From assembly GCA_014156375.1 (NCBI GenBank), contig RQJH01000001.1, forward strand, positions 310,001-374,000: DNA of 64,000 nt, in the 5' to 3' direction. The notes below the pieces were generated by a model. That model searched no databases. It was not told the origin of the DNA and saw only the letters and a program-made list of their open reading frames with translations. A program made the position numbers and the translations under genes. Shown here piece by piece: positions 53,301 to 61,948 of this stretch. The DNA comes from Enterobacteriaceae bacterium 89 (GTDB taxonomy: Bacteria; Pseudomonadota; Gammaproteobacteria; Enterobacterales; Enterobacteriaceae). The number at the start of each line of letters is the position of its first letter. Position 1 is the first letter of the stretch.

Positions 53301-55481
53301 TAATCGCTTAATAAAGGCATAGCTTTCTTTCTTTTGCGGTACAATATCTAACCAAAAACTGTTTTCTTTCACAGGAAGAAGATGCGCATATCCTGAATCA
53401 TTGTCATACACGAAAGGCAAAAGACCAGACGCAACTAAGCGCTCACGAGTGACATCCGGCAAATCAATGAAACTACTAAAACCATCATCATTACGATCTG
53501 CTTTTATCGCAGAAACTAATTGCAGATGATAGGCTAAGACTAATGGATGAATTGAACAAATTCGCTGCCAGTCATCTTGCTTGCAAACACCTATAAGCAG
53601 TAATTGCTTATATTCATAAGAAAGAACAGCATTTTCAGGTATAGTTTTTAGTGCTTCCTCATAGGTAAATAATACACTTTGCACCAATGAACAATAGCCA
53701 TCTCCCCATGCAGTCAGACTTGGTAATGTTTTATAATTTTGTAGGTAGTCAAATAATGCTGAGTAAGCAGCATGGAGCGCAGGGAATATCAGACTTATGT
53801 CAGATAAAGAAATTGAATAAGAACCTCCTCCCAAGTGAAGCAAACGCCCCTCAACCATCATTGACTCAATATTAAGCAGCTGCTGTCGTATTCCAGCTAC
53901 GCTACTTTCATTGTTATCAAAGATAATTTTACCTTTGGCCCGAAAGTATTCGGCGTTATGACTATCTGTTAATAATTTACTAAACCTGTCTTTATCAAAT
54001 AATAGCGGGATGCAAATACTTTCATCAGCAGCTGGCCCCTCAATATTTACAGGAAGTGAGCGTCTATTGCTAATAAGATTAAATTGTATTTGTTCGGTTT
54101 GCTCAGCAAGTGCCTCATAATCGACCCAACCAGCGGAGCTACAATCAACTTCGTTATCCCCCTCATTGAGATAAGCGCATAATTCTAGAGATGGATTAGT
54201 TCTGAACTTGTTTTCCTCAAGCATAAAAGTCAACCACCCTTTGCCCGGATCGACCCGGAAGCAATGCTGTAAGTCGTCCAGGAAAAAATCACCTTTTTCA
54301 ACTACAAGGCAACGAAATTTATACTCTTCTGAACGATTATCCCGTTTGAGTTCCAAACTAAAGAAACTAGGTTCACCGCTAACAGGCATTGTTACTGTAG
54401 CCCAGCAACGCTTACCACCAGTACGATTAACCTTATAAGTGACCTGATTTTTGAGTTCGTTGTTATGCAAAAGCTTAAACTGGCTCTCCTCTACATCATT
54501 ACCAACGAATGTTAGAGAAAATACCAATTCACGCTGTCCTCGAGGTAATTGAATTAATACGCTCAGATCACGCTGCCCTGCCTTTGTCTGGCTTTTAGCC
54601 TTTCGGAGAAGAGAACCATCATCAATGACAATGTCTTCCAGCACGAGCTTCTGTGCTTTATTTATTTCAATCTCTTTAAGATAGATTTCAAATTCTAGCT
54701 TGCGCCAATCGTCGCTTTGAAAATGTTGACGGATAAACTTAGCACTAAATTCTTTCAGGACACTCTCAAGCTGATCAACATCATAATGTTCTACGGCATC
54801 TTCAATTTCACGCCGTAATTTTCGGTTTGCCTGAAGGCGTTTATTTATCTGTGCCTTTTTGCCGCTCCAGTTTAAAATAGCCGGGTCTTCAAAAAGCTGA
54901 AGCTCTTCGAAATCAAGTACTCCGTCCTGCTCCAAAGCACTAAAGAGTGGGGCAAAACCAAAAACAGTTGCTCCTTCTTCAGTTATTATTGCCAGTTGTT
55001 CTTCAAGCAGACAAGCAGATAATTCTTTATGGCTACTGCCAATATCAATAAGTGTAGCAAGATTCTGAGATAAATAATCGGGATGCCAGACAGCATTCTT
55101 AGCGCCCAAATCATAAGCGCTATTTATGAGCGTATCGAGCATGCTATTATGAATAATAATCAGCGCTGTGTTACCAAATTCTCCACTACGGCCTGCCACT
55201 AAATCTCGAAGCCTTGAAATATAATTTTCAGTGAACCCGTCGTCGCCTCCATGGAGTACCGGAAGAATTTTAATACTATTCTGCTCAATATAAGGAAAAT
55301 CAATACCATCACTAGTAGACAGAATATTTCCAGCAGCAAGAGCAATAAATGATCTATATAGCGCCAGACCATTTTCTGCACTTGGTGATTTAAATTGGTA
55401 GCGAGAGCCAGCTTGTATGTCTGCACTGACCCATTCGATAAAACGCTCAACCAGAAAATGTTCAAAGGGTCTTACGGACAT
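50391..55481 (-). CDS. dptH: DptH, HerA/FtsK-like ATPase of phosphorothioation-dependent restriction
   Basis: About 1,696 residues. The last third is a P-loop motor: Walker A GTMGTGKTQ near residue 1355 and Walker B MILVDEADNF. The first two thirds are family-specific. DptF, G and H together restrict DNA that lacks phosphorothioates. I prefer the ATG at 55481 (MSVRPFEHFLVERF), with GGAG about nine bases upstream; a GTG at 55502 is possible. Either start overlaps the end of dptG. Confidence 0.92.
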   Translation of the reverse strand: MSVRPFEHFLVERFIEWVSADIQAGSRYQFKSPSAENGLALYRSFIALAAGNILSTSDGIDFPYIEQNSIKILPVLHGGDDGFTENYISRLRDLVAGRSGEFGNTALIIIHNSMLDTLINSAYDLGAKNAVWHPDYLSQNLATLIDIGSSHKELSACLLEEQLAIITEEGATVFGFAPLFSALEQDGVLDFEELQLFEDPAILNWSGKKAQINKRLQANRKLRREIEDAVEHYDVDQLESVLKEFSAKFIRQHFQSDDWRKLEFEIYLKEIEINKAQKLVLEDIVIDDGSLLRKAKSQTKAGQRDLSVLIQLPRGQRELVFSLTFVGNDVEESQFKLLHNNELKNQVTYKVNRTGGKRCWATVTMPVSGEPSFFSLELKRDNRSEEYKFRCLVVEKGDFFLDDLQHCFRVDPGKGWLTFMLEENKFRTNPSLELCAYLNEGDNEVDCSSAGWVDYEALAEQTEQIQFNLISNRRSLPVNIEGPAADESICIPLLFDKDRFSKLLTDSHNAEYFRAKGKIIFDNNESSVAGIRQQLLNIESMMVEGRLLHLGGGSYSISLSDISLIFPALHAAYSALFDYLQNYKTLPSLTAWGDGYCSLVQSVLFTYEEALKTIPENAVLSYEYKQLLLIGVCKQDDWQRICSIHPLVLAYHLQLVSAIKADRNDDGFSSFIDLPDVTRERLVASGLLPFVYDNDSGYAHLLPVKENSFWLDIVPQKKESYAFIKRLVRDKLEEFTRAYARLFSAGAKSTLIINAINQGVGAEFFLGLIEHFKLYKENAISIHVNFYDERLQFNDFDRFSETAAYDDLKAWLGLNTSTLRAEADMLIDLIRSRLTYSKFTLPKAHEQFSYAHLAFYRNQEPVECRPIKIEESLSGILCDGLIAGEAAETKGEAYFTAFGLRGVEYQPVQSLRLARMLGNLWQPASQSNSQYLGTSLGIAVSSDFKELLSRSYDSALWTTIIDPKVTLDFFTSQQDVVLIHYSDQYTSAAGYDAITVTKQVDLFKRLLQREGHGKGDALLAEFNAFNGEWLLKMLTSNDKERKEKNGIIAAYKFVSSLLRQSDICWVPLSVAEMVRVSGNVGLKMSDSEFSRHVHGYRKGAISDDVLFVGFSGNELYLLPLEVKTGVRPDFSYAGQQAIELKRYLTEDVLGPDNFASRLYRGLFIRQVLMQVDKLCLYNVLSIEDLAPLISQREWWLKGEYTLATVSDYVEGFVVAHIENDSCFMPNYQVTVNGVLQVELPYALLTSLIQASPGESMDELVTLCHVDQKYILKPLSDKVQESFSSSKFTDNDHNVADIEGKKTKENPASSGMEKVLTQLGSTYNTMRILFGHEALRQTPLYWEPTNTARFMNTNTGIIGTMGTGKTQFTKSLITQLMRQQDNNINSASIGLLIFDYKSDYVDDSFSETNQSNRLKLHRLPYNPLSLYGDMPMLPVHTATGFSETLAKAFGLGPKQQLRLRKLILDAYDLAGISKADASTWSRPAPTLEQVWDLYLEQEKVEEDSLYAALDSLVTYEIFETKPESVCSLYDLLDGVTVIELAGYSPQIQNLVVALTLDLFYSQMQKRGKPQVDGDYRQITKMILVDEADNFMSQDFPSLRKILKEGREYGVGVILSTQDLSHFKTGENNYASYILTWVVHRVAEIKNADIKAIFNKDDKAEQEQLMETIRKLDKHFSLYIDGDKKVTMMRDKAFWELV

Positions 55482-56784
55482 ACACTGCATCTCCACTGTC
55501 ACTCATACGCTCTACATTGCCCATGCGTTCATAAAAGCTCACAAGCACTTGTAATGATTGATTATCAAGATAAAAGCCTCTCTGCTCGAACTCTGTACGT
55601 AATTCATGCAATCGAAGTTTATCCGCCCTACCAATGGCTAAATTTGTAAGCAATAATACTTGATCTTGATTTAGTACCAATGTACGTCCAGCGGAGCCAC
55701 GAACCTGAATAAATTCACTTAACAGCTGCTCCTCGAGCTCTTTACAATATTTTTTGTTGACACCTGCACGAGTGGTTTTAGAATCTCGGAATTGTTCCAA
55801 TGCAAGATCCTTCAATTGCTCAAATGCAGCATCAATGTTATCCGATGGCAGTCGTATATCAAGCTGCCTTAGCCTGCTGAATTCTTCTAAATAATTATTA
55901 AGATCTTTAAGCAATCTATCATGGTCTGTGTAATTCAGAGCATCAGTATAAACTTGCCATAGCGGCCTTTTTTTATATGAATCAGTACGCTGTAAAACAT
56001 CAAGAGCTGATAGTAAAGGAAATACACGTTCACAAGATGCTGATAATAGTTTGTACCCTGTACGTTTTACGGATGTTCTCTCTGAACTTGCCTTTTCTGA
56101 GTCTAAAATAAAATATAAAGGCCTACTTCTTGGCTCATGCTTCCAATCTGTTATATTTAACGCTAATTGAGCACAATAAGCGAATGAATATAATTTAAGC
56201 ATCTTTGGTAGAGCTTGTAATAAATACTGGGGGTTAGATGCTAGAAAACTGATGTCTTCTCTAAATGTCTTATTTAAAAAAGGTAAGTAAGGTTGCTCAT
56301 CGTTTTGTACGATACAACCAGAATCCATTTTCCCTTTCAATACTGTTAGCAGTTCTTGCTCAATAAAGTTAAGTCGATCCTCAAGTGGTTCTTTCAGAAA
56401 GAAATTACCTAGTAACCCTGAGAAGAGCTTACATAAGCGTAGATCTGAAGCACTAACATCAGCACGACCATTTTGACGGCCTTTTGCCTTAAACAGTAAA
56501 AACAATGGTGATATTTTAAATATTGAGTCGTTAGTAAAGTAAGTTCTTTCTATGACAGACCAAAAGCTTAGATCTTCAAGTTTCCCCACAAATTTTTCGT
56601 GACAGTCATCCTTAAATTTTTCAAACTCATAATCATTTATTTGCTGACGTAATGATAGACTTAGCACTACTCCAGTTACAGTATCCCAATCAAACTCATT
56701 ACCTTTGTTACGAATAGGCCAATAGTTTACCAATTTGTTTTTATCTGCAGGAGCCAATCCTTCAGGTATTGGATATTGATTCAT
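55462..56784 (-). CDS. dptG: DptG, phosphorothioation-dependent restriction protein
   Basis: 440 residues without recognisable catalytic motifs, as is usual for DptG. It begins MNQYPIPEGLAPADKNKLVN. It is identified by size and by its place between dptF (2 bases upstream) and dptH (overlap). Confidence 0.88.
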   Translation of the reverse strand: MNQYPIPEGLAPADKNKLVNYWPIRNKGNEFDWDTVTGVVLSLSLRQQINDYEFEKFKDDCHEKFVGKLEDLSFWSVIERTYFTNDSIFKISPLFLLFKAKGRQNGRADVSASDLRLCKLFSGLLGNFFLKEPLEDRLNFIEQELLTVLKGKMDSGCIVQNDEQPYLPFLNKTFREDISFLASNPQYLLQALPKMLKLYSFAYCAQLALNITDWKHEPRSRPLYFILDSEKASSERTSVKRTGYKLLSASCERVFPLLSALDVLQRTDSYKKRPLWQVYTDALNYTDHDRLLKDLNNYLEEFSRLRQLDIRLPSDNIDAAFEQLKDLALEQFRDSKTTRAGVNKKYCKELEEQLLSEFIQVRGSAGRTLVLNQDQVLLLTNLAIGRADKLRLHELRTEFEQRGFYLDNQSLQVLVSFYERMGNVERMSDSGDAVYVRKTL

Positions 56785-56786
56785 TA

Positions 56787-58406
56787 TTAGAGCCTTCCCT
56801 CTACAGAAATCCTGTCATCATCTAATTCCAAATGATAACAGTGACCTCCTTCATAATAGTTGAGTACCGAGCTACATTTAGCTACAACACGGATCTGTTC
56901 CACTATTTCATCAAGAAAAATAATAGCGTTTTTATCGTATTTATTAGGCCGATAGCCATTATTTAATTTACAGATTAACTCAAATAAATTGAGGCTGATA
57001 GCTAACGGTTTTAGCGGCTGTCCATCAACTTTGAGATAGGCGCAAAAATGATCATGTTTTTCAATATGTTGATATTGAATAGCATTAAAATCAGCCTTTA
57101 ATACTACTGGAGCTGCAACATGGCACTGCCCAAACTGCCCTAGAGAAAATTCTCGCTTTGATAATCCAGAAACATTTCGATTTGCGTAAGAAAAGATTGC
57201 TGGAATCAGTTCGTCTGAATAAAACCTGCGTAACGCAAGTTGATCTTTATCATCGCCAAGATAAAGAGAGTGTTTTATCCAAACTGCTGCGTAATGCTCA
57301 AGTAAAAGCTCTTCAAAATCATGCCTGAATTGATGGTGATAGTTATTTCCCAGTTCAAAATCTTTGAGCATGTAAAATAAACGAAGCAAAGAAGCAGCCT
57401 GTCCAGCGGTCTCCCTCGAAGCAGTAAATACGATTCCAATTTTAGCCAACTCAATTAGAAATAAATCTAGCTCCTTATCTGGTAGGTTTAATTCATATCG
57501 AAGGACAAATTGATCTACATCCTGAGTATGTACTAAAGCAGGATCAAACTCAGAAATACGTACACTGAGTTCATTAGCCTGCCCGAGGAATAAATTATCG
57601 AAAAGATAATTATCCCCAACCAGTAACTGATGAAGAAGATCTAGCAATGCGCGAGTAGTAATAAATTGATCTTTAATCAACCTTGTTTTGAACAAAGTTG
57701 TAATAACAATCTCTTGCACCTGTTCATTTGCAAGTAACCTAAAATTAGCCGTGAGTTTTGCATCACGCTGACGAAGTTCATCACCTTGAGCAATTACATG
57801 GAAGAGATTATCATCAGTTGGCTGTGTCAATCGCTTGAGCAGCTGACGCATAAAAGTAGAGTAACTACCTGCATGGTTATTAAAAAGGAATTTAGGATAA
57901 GACTCGAAATCTAGAAAATGATATGGCCCTTGATTTTTGAGCCCATTATCAAGGAAGCGTTCAACTATAGCTCGCAGCTCACTATGTCTTGAGGCACCTT
58001 CTTTCGCGAAATTGGCTAACATTCCAATATTGATACCCACCACCATTGGAGGCTGACTATGTCCCGCTCGATCAAAAAGTTCGTTCAAAGCTTCAATGGC
58101 TGATTGGTGGGGTGCAAAGCTATGTGTTGCATCAAGGTGAAAAGTGTAGTGATTTCTGTACCTTTCATAGCATCGTGATAGTATTTCCGATTTCCCATCG
58201 CCGCTACTGCCACACAAAAATACACATTCACCTGCCTGAAGCGTGCTTAGGCATTTCTCGAAATCCGATTCAATTTCAGGTTTAACGTAGAGATACTCTT
58301 TGAGGTCATCGAAAACATCCCGAGGACGGTCAGAAGGCGTTTTTACGGAAAAACTTGACGATTTTGCTAAGACCCCGAGGGCCTTACGAAGAGAAATTGC
58401 ACTCAC
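56787..58406 (-). CDS. dptF: DptF, P-loop protein of phosphorothioation-dependent restriction
   Basis: 539 residues. N-terminal Walker A GSSGDGKSE (66-74). It is the first gene of dptFGH-GHKL. About 260 bases separate it from the 3' end of leuX; they contain no gene and no TACG-N10-CGTA site, so DndB probably does not control this operon directly. Confidence 0.92.
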   Translation of the reverse strand: MSAISLRKALGVLAKSSSFSVKTPSDRPRDVFDDLKEYLYVKPEIESDFEKCLSTLQAGECVFLCGSSGDGKSEILSRCYERYRNHYTFHLDATHSFAPHQSAIEALNELFDRAGHSQPPMVVGINIGMLANFAKEGASRHSELRAIVERFLDNGLKNQGPYHFLDFESYPKFLFNNHAGSYSTFMRQLLKRLTQPTDDNLFHVIAQGDELRQRDAKLTANFRLLANEQVQEIVITTLFKTRLIKDQFITTRALLDLLHQLLVGDNYLFDNLFLGQANELSVRISEFDPALVHTQDVDQFVLRYELNLPDKELDLFLIELAKIGIVFTASRETAGQAASLLRLFYMLKDFELGNNYHHQFRHDFEELLLEHYAAVWIKHSLYLGDDKDQLALRRFYSDELIPAIFSYANRNVSGLSKREFSLGQFGQCHVAAPVVLKADFNAIQYQHIEKHDHFCAYLKVDGQPLKPLAISLNLFELICKLNNGYRPNKYDKNAIIFLDEIVEQIRVVAKCSSVLNYYEGGHCYHLELDDDRISVEGRL

Positions 58407-58627
58407 TGTATAAACCCGTCGTTAATGTTTTTTTAATGATAAATCAAAGAGTCCATAAGAAACTACCGAAAATCAAACCATTTTATGAATACTTGATCTT
58501 TATCTGCATGATTTCTGTCGGTAAGACATGATTGAGTTATCGTTACCGGAAAAGATATATCGTGCATGACGCATCCGAATGAGATGTGACCACGGGATTA
58601 TAAGTTTGAATACAACCGAAATTAAGA

Positions 58628-58653
58628 CACAAAAAAAGCCGCCCGTAAGCGAC
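58628..58653 (-). terminator. Terminator of leuX
   Basis: On the minus strand GTCGC and GCGGC arms (with a T-G pair) enclose a short loop and are followed by seven T. It lies about 16 bases past the CCA end of the tRNA. Confidence 0.8.
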
Positions 58654-58668
58654 TTGATTTGCATCATG

Positions 58669-58753
58669 TGGTGCCGAAGGCCGGACTCGAACCGGCACGT
58701 ATTTCTACGGTTGATTTTGAATCAACTGCGTCTACCGATTTCGCCACTCCGGC
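58669..58753 (-). tRNA. leuX: tRNA-Leu (anticodon CAA)
   Basis: 85 bases from GCCGGAG to the encoded CCA. The anticodon loop TTCAAAA gives CAA, the T arm GGTTCGAGTCC is standard, and a long variable arm (CGTAGAAATACG) is present, as in class II tRNAs. Nearly identical to E. coli leuX. Base 5 is G instead of A, making a G-U pair in the acceptor stem. leuX is a known island insertion site, and its 3' end faces the Dnd-Dpt island. Confidence 0.97.
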
Positions 58754-58905
58754 ACTGAAGGGTTTGATGCGGAAACGTGTGGGATTATACCTGTCACGCG
58801 GTGCCATGCAAGCTGCGTTATCGGCGGCCCGCATTAAGTGTTGAAATTTTCACCGCCCTACAGATTTTGTGTGAATTCAATTGGATTGGCACGGTGTCTG
58901 TTTCC

Positions 58906-58950
58906 CCTCATCCTTGCCCTCTCCCAAAAGGAGAGGGAACCGTTCGGTGC
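58906..58950. repeat. Dispersed short inverted repeat upstream of ahr
   Basis: CCCTCTCC (58917-58924) / GGAGAGGG (58930-58937) with flanking CCCTCATCCTTG and GTTCGGTGCGGTG. A related copy lies at 60089-60165 on the other side of ahr. Such CCCTCTCCC hairpins are common between enterobacterial genes. Confidence 0.65.
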
Positions 58951-59040
58951 GGTGTTTAACCATTCCGGCCTCTTCTGCTAAAGCGCCCCGCAGCGCCATG
59001 CTCTACACTTCCAGTTCAACACCATAAACGGGGAAGTGCG

Positions 59041-60060
59041 ATGTCGATTATAAAAAGCTACGCCGCAAAACAGGCCGGGGCCGATCTGGAAGTGTGGGAA
59101 TACGATGCGGGCGAGCTCGCGCCGGATGACGTGGAAGTGCAGGTGGATTACTGCGGGATCTGCCATTCCGATTTGTCGATGATCGACAACGAATGGGGGA
59201 TGTCGAACTATCCGCTGGTTGCAGGCCACGAGGTGATTGGTCACGTGGCAGCCCTTGGCGCTTCTGCACAAAATAAAGGCCTGAAAGTGGGCCAGCGCGT
59301 GGGCGTGGGCTGGACGGCGCAAAGCTGCGGCCACTGCGATGCCTGTATCAGCGGCAATCAGATTAACTGTCTGGAAGGCTCGCTGCCGACCATCATGAAC
59401 CGCGGCGGCTTTGCCGATAAGCTGCGCGCCAACTGGCAATGGGTGATCCCGCTGCCGGAAAGTATCGATGTGGCTTCCGCAGGTCCGCTGCTGTGCGGCG
59501 GTATCACCGTTTTCAAACCGCTGCTGATCAATAACGTCACCGCCACCAGCCGCGTCGGGGTGATTGGCATTGGTGGGCTTGGGCATATCGCCATCAAACT
59601 GCTGCGCGCGATGGGTGCAGAAGTGACGGCGTTCAGCTCCAACCCGGCAAAAGAGCAGGAAGTGCTGGAGATGGGTGCGGACCGCGTGGTCAATAGCCGT
59701 GACCCGGAAGCGCTGAAGGCGATGGCCGGGCAGTTCGATCTGATCATCAACACCGTGAGCGTCGATCTGGACTGGCAGCCGTACTTCGAAGCGCTGGCCT
59801 ACGGCGGGAACTTCCATACTGTCGGCGCGGTGATGAAGCCGCTGCAGGTGCCTGCATTTACTTTGATTGGCGGAGATCGCAGCATTTCGGGTTCTGCGAC
59901 CGGTAACCCGGCGGAATTGCGCAAGCTGATGAAGTTTGCTGGTCGGGCGAAAGTGGCGCCGATTACTGAGATGTATCCGATGTCGCAGATTAACGAGGCG
60001 CTGAAGCACGTTCGTGCGGGTAAGGCTCGTTATCGTGTGGTATTGAAGGCTGATTTTTGA
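59041..60060 (+). CDS. ahr: Ahr (YjgB), NADPH-dependent zinc aldehyde reductase
   Basis: 339 residues. Zinc-alcohol-dehydrogenase motifs: catalytic Cys and His in CGICHSD and AGHEVIGHV, structural cysteines in [15 protein letters not shown], and the Rossmann turn [13 protein letters not shown]. It reduces a broad range of aldehydes. leuX-ahr adjacency is as in E. coli, which shows that this side is core chromosome. Confidence 0.95.
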   Translation: MSIIKSYAAKQAGADLEVWEYDAGELAPDDVEVQVDYCGICHSDLSMIDNEWGMSNYPLVAGHEVIGHVAALGASAQNKGLKVGQRVGVGWTAQSCGHCDACISGNQINCLEGSLPTIMNRGGFADKLRANWQWVIPLPESIDVASAGPLLCGGITVFKPLLINNVTATSRVGVIGIGGLGHIAIKLLRAMGAEVTAFSSNPAKEQEVLEMGADRVVNSRDPEALKAMAGQFDLIINTVSVDLDWQPYFEALAYGGNFHTVGAVMKPLQVPAFTLIGGDRSISGSATGNPAELRKLMKFAGRAKVAPITEMYPMSQINEALKHVRAGKARYRVVLKADF

Positions 60061-60088
60061 TGGGTTGTGGGGGTGGCGGAGCTGTCTG

Positions 60089-60165
60089 TCACCCTCACCC
60101 CGGCCCTCTCCCTTAAAGGGAGAGGGGGAAGTCAGTGCGGTCTGGTGCCCTCTCCCAGAGGGAGT
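60089..60165. repeat. Two CCCTCTCCC hairpins downstream of ahr
   Basis: CCCTCTCCCTT and AAGGGAGAGGG around 60104-60126, then CCCTCTCCCAGAGGGAG at about 60148-60164. Related to the repeat at 58906-58950. They lie between convergent ahr and the kinase gene and may act as terminators. Confidence 0.65.
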
Positions 60166-60171
60166 AAACCG

Positions 60172-61812
60172 TCAGGATTTAACCAAAGCAGCAAAAACCT
60201 CAGCCACGGCAACCGCGCCGGGGTCGGTGACGCCTTCCAGGTTTTCCTTATTTACATACGACGAGCGCCCTGCTCCGGCCTTCTGCATCTTCGCGGTGCT
60301 CTCTGCTCCTTTCTGTGCCGCACTGGCGGCGGCGGGCAAATCTTTATCGCGCAAAGCTTCCAGCGCAGGTTGTAGCGCATCGATTAGCGTTCTGTCGCCA
60401 ATATCCGCACCACCATAGCGTTTCATCTGCTGCAATCCGTTCAGCAGGGCCTCCGGCAACGTTTTTCCGCTCTGTACACTCTGGCCTGCGGCGGTGAAGA
60501 AGATCGACATCAGCACGCCGCTGGAGCCGCCCATTACCGTCGCCAGCCGTTCGCCAATCAGCTGCAGCAGCTGGGCGCTGTTATCCAGCGGTAGTTCGCC
60601 TGCATTCAGCAGCTGTTCTATATCTCTGGCCCCTTCGGCGAAGGTCGAGCCGGTGTCGCCATCGCCCACTTTGGCATCCAGCGCGTTAAGGCGGTTCTCC
60701 AGCCCGATAAGCGTACTGGTGGCAGCGGCCAGCCGTGATTTCACCTGAGGATTATCAGATGGTTCCGTCTCTACGCTGTCGTGGATTTTGCTGTGTTTAG
60801 CCGTTTTCAGCGGCGTAAACGCCACCGGTTTTTGCCAGCCAATCGTCTCCACTTCGGCCTGCAGCGCTTTCTCAAACGCAGGCGTCAGCTTGATAACCGA
60901 CAGCGAAAATCCTTTCATATCCAGCGAGCTGACCAGCGCCGCTGGGCCAATCAGCCAGCTAATCTGTTTTTTCAGCGCCGAGTGGGCCAGCTCTTTGGTC
61001 AGCAGCGCCATCTCCAGCGCCGACACGCCGCCGAGGTTGTTGATCAGCACCGCCACCTTCGCATCGCCAATTTTGGCCTTCAGCGGCTTCACCAGAGTGT
61101 CGATGATGGATTTACTGTTGTGGCTCTCCACTATCGATGCGCCAGGTTCGCCGTGGATCCCGAGCCCCAGTTCAACGTGTCCGGGTTTGATGCGCCCTTC
61201 TTCTTCGCTGCTGCCCGGCAGATTGCAGCTCTCCATCGCCACGCCAAGGCTGAACACGCTGTCGCAGGCCTGCTGGGCGATATTGCGGACTTCACCCAGC
61301 GATTTCCCCTGCTCGGCCGCATGACCGGCGATTTTATGCACTAACGCCGTTCCGGCGATGCCGCGCGGCTGTTTATTATCTGGCAGCGCGATGTCGTCGG
61401 CGACGATCACCATCTCCACCTTCAGGCCATAGCGTTTAGCCTTTTCCGCCGCCAGGCCGAAGTTCAGGCGGTCGCCGGTGTAGTTTTTGACAATCAGCAG
61501 GCAGCCACGATCGCCCGTCACCGCCACGATGGCGTTCAGCACTGCGTCCACGCTTGGCGAAGCGAACAGATCGCCGCACACCGCCGCGGTCAGCATGCCT
61601 TTGCCGACGAACCCGGCATGGGCCGGTTCATGGCCGGAGCCGCCGCCGGAAATTACGGCTACGCGGCTCTTGTCCCAGTCACCGCGCGCAATCACGCGAA
61701 TGGCCGGGTCGATGTCTAATCGCACCAGGTTGCCGTGCGGTGCGGATAACACTATGCCTTCAATGGCGTCGTTGACCAGCTGTTTGCGGTCGTTAAAGAA
61801 GAATCTGGACAT
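60172..61812 (-). CDS. Dihydroxyacetone kinase, ATP-dependent single-chain type (DhaK-DhaL fusion)
   Basis: About 546 residues from ATG 61812 (MSRFFFNDRKQLVNDAIEGI). The K domain (1-330) has SGGGSGHEPAHAGFVGKG and the histidine in GLGIHGEPGA that binds the substrate carbonyl covalently. The L domain (about 350-546) has the ADP-Mg site KVGDGDTGSTFAEG. It resembles the Citrobacter freundii enzyme, not the E. coli PTS-dependent DhaKLM. Phosphorylates dihydroxyacetone and possibly other short ketoses or D-glyceraldehyde. Confidence 0.92.
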   Translation of the reverse strand: MSRFFFNDRKQLVNDAIEGIVLSAPHGNLVRLDIDPAIRVIARGDWDKSRVAVISGGGSGHEPAHAGFVGKGMLTAAVCGDLFASPSVDAVLNAIVAVTGDRGCLLIVKNYTGDRLNFGLAAEKAKRYGLKVEMVIVADDIALPDNKQPRGIAGTALVHKIAGHAAEQGKSLGEVRNIAQQACDSVFSLGVAMESCNLPGSSEEEGRIKPGHVELGLGIHGEPGASIVESHNSKSIIDTLVKPLKAKIGDAKVAVLINNLGGVSALEMALLTKELAHSALKKQISWLIGPAALVSSLDMKGFSLSVIKLTPAFEKALQAEVETIGWQKPVAFTPLKTAKHSKIHDSVETEPSDNPQVKSRLAAATSTLIGLENRLNALDAKVGDGDTGSTFAEGARDIEQLLNAGELPLDNSAQLLQLIGERLATVMGGSSGVLMSIFFTAAGQSVQSGKTLPEALLNGLQQMKRYGGADIGDRTLIDALQPALEALRDKDLPAAASAAQKGAESTAKMQKAGAGRSSYVNKENLEGVTDPGAVAVAEVFAALVKS

Positions 61813-61948
61813 TGGCTTCCACCCATTTGTAATACGTATGCAAAAGCATAGTCTGCGCTGCGCATTACGCCGCAAACTACGGAATTGACTGAACCTCATT
61901 TTTACCACTTTGGCCTATACTCGTCGCAGGAGAAACGGAGGAAATACC

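Noticed and set aside
58407-58668. Remnant integrase or att site beside leuX
   Set aside because: No open frame with tyrosine-recombinase features and no repeat of the tRNA 3' end; only short chance inverted repeats such as CGGTAA...TTACCG.
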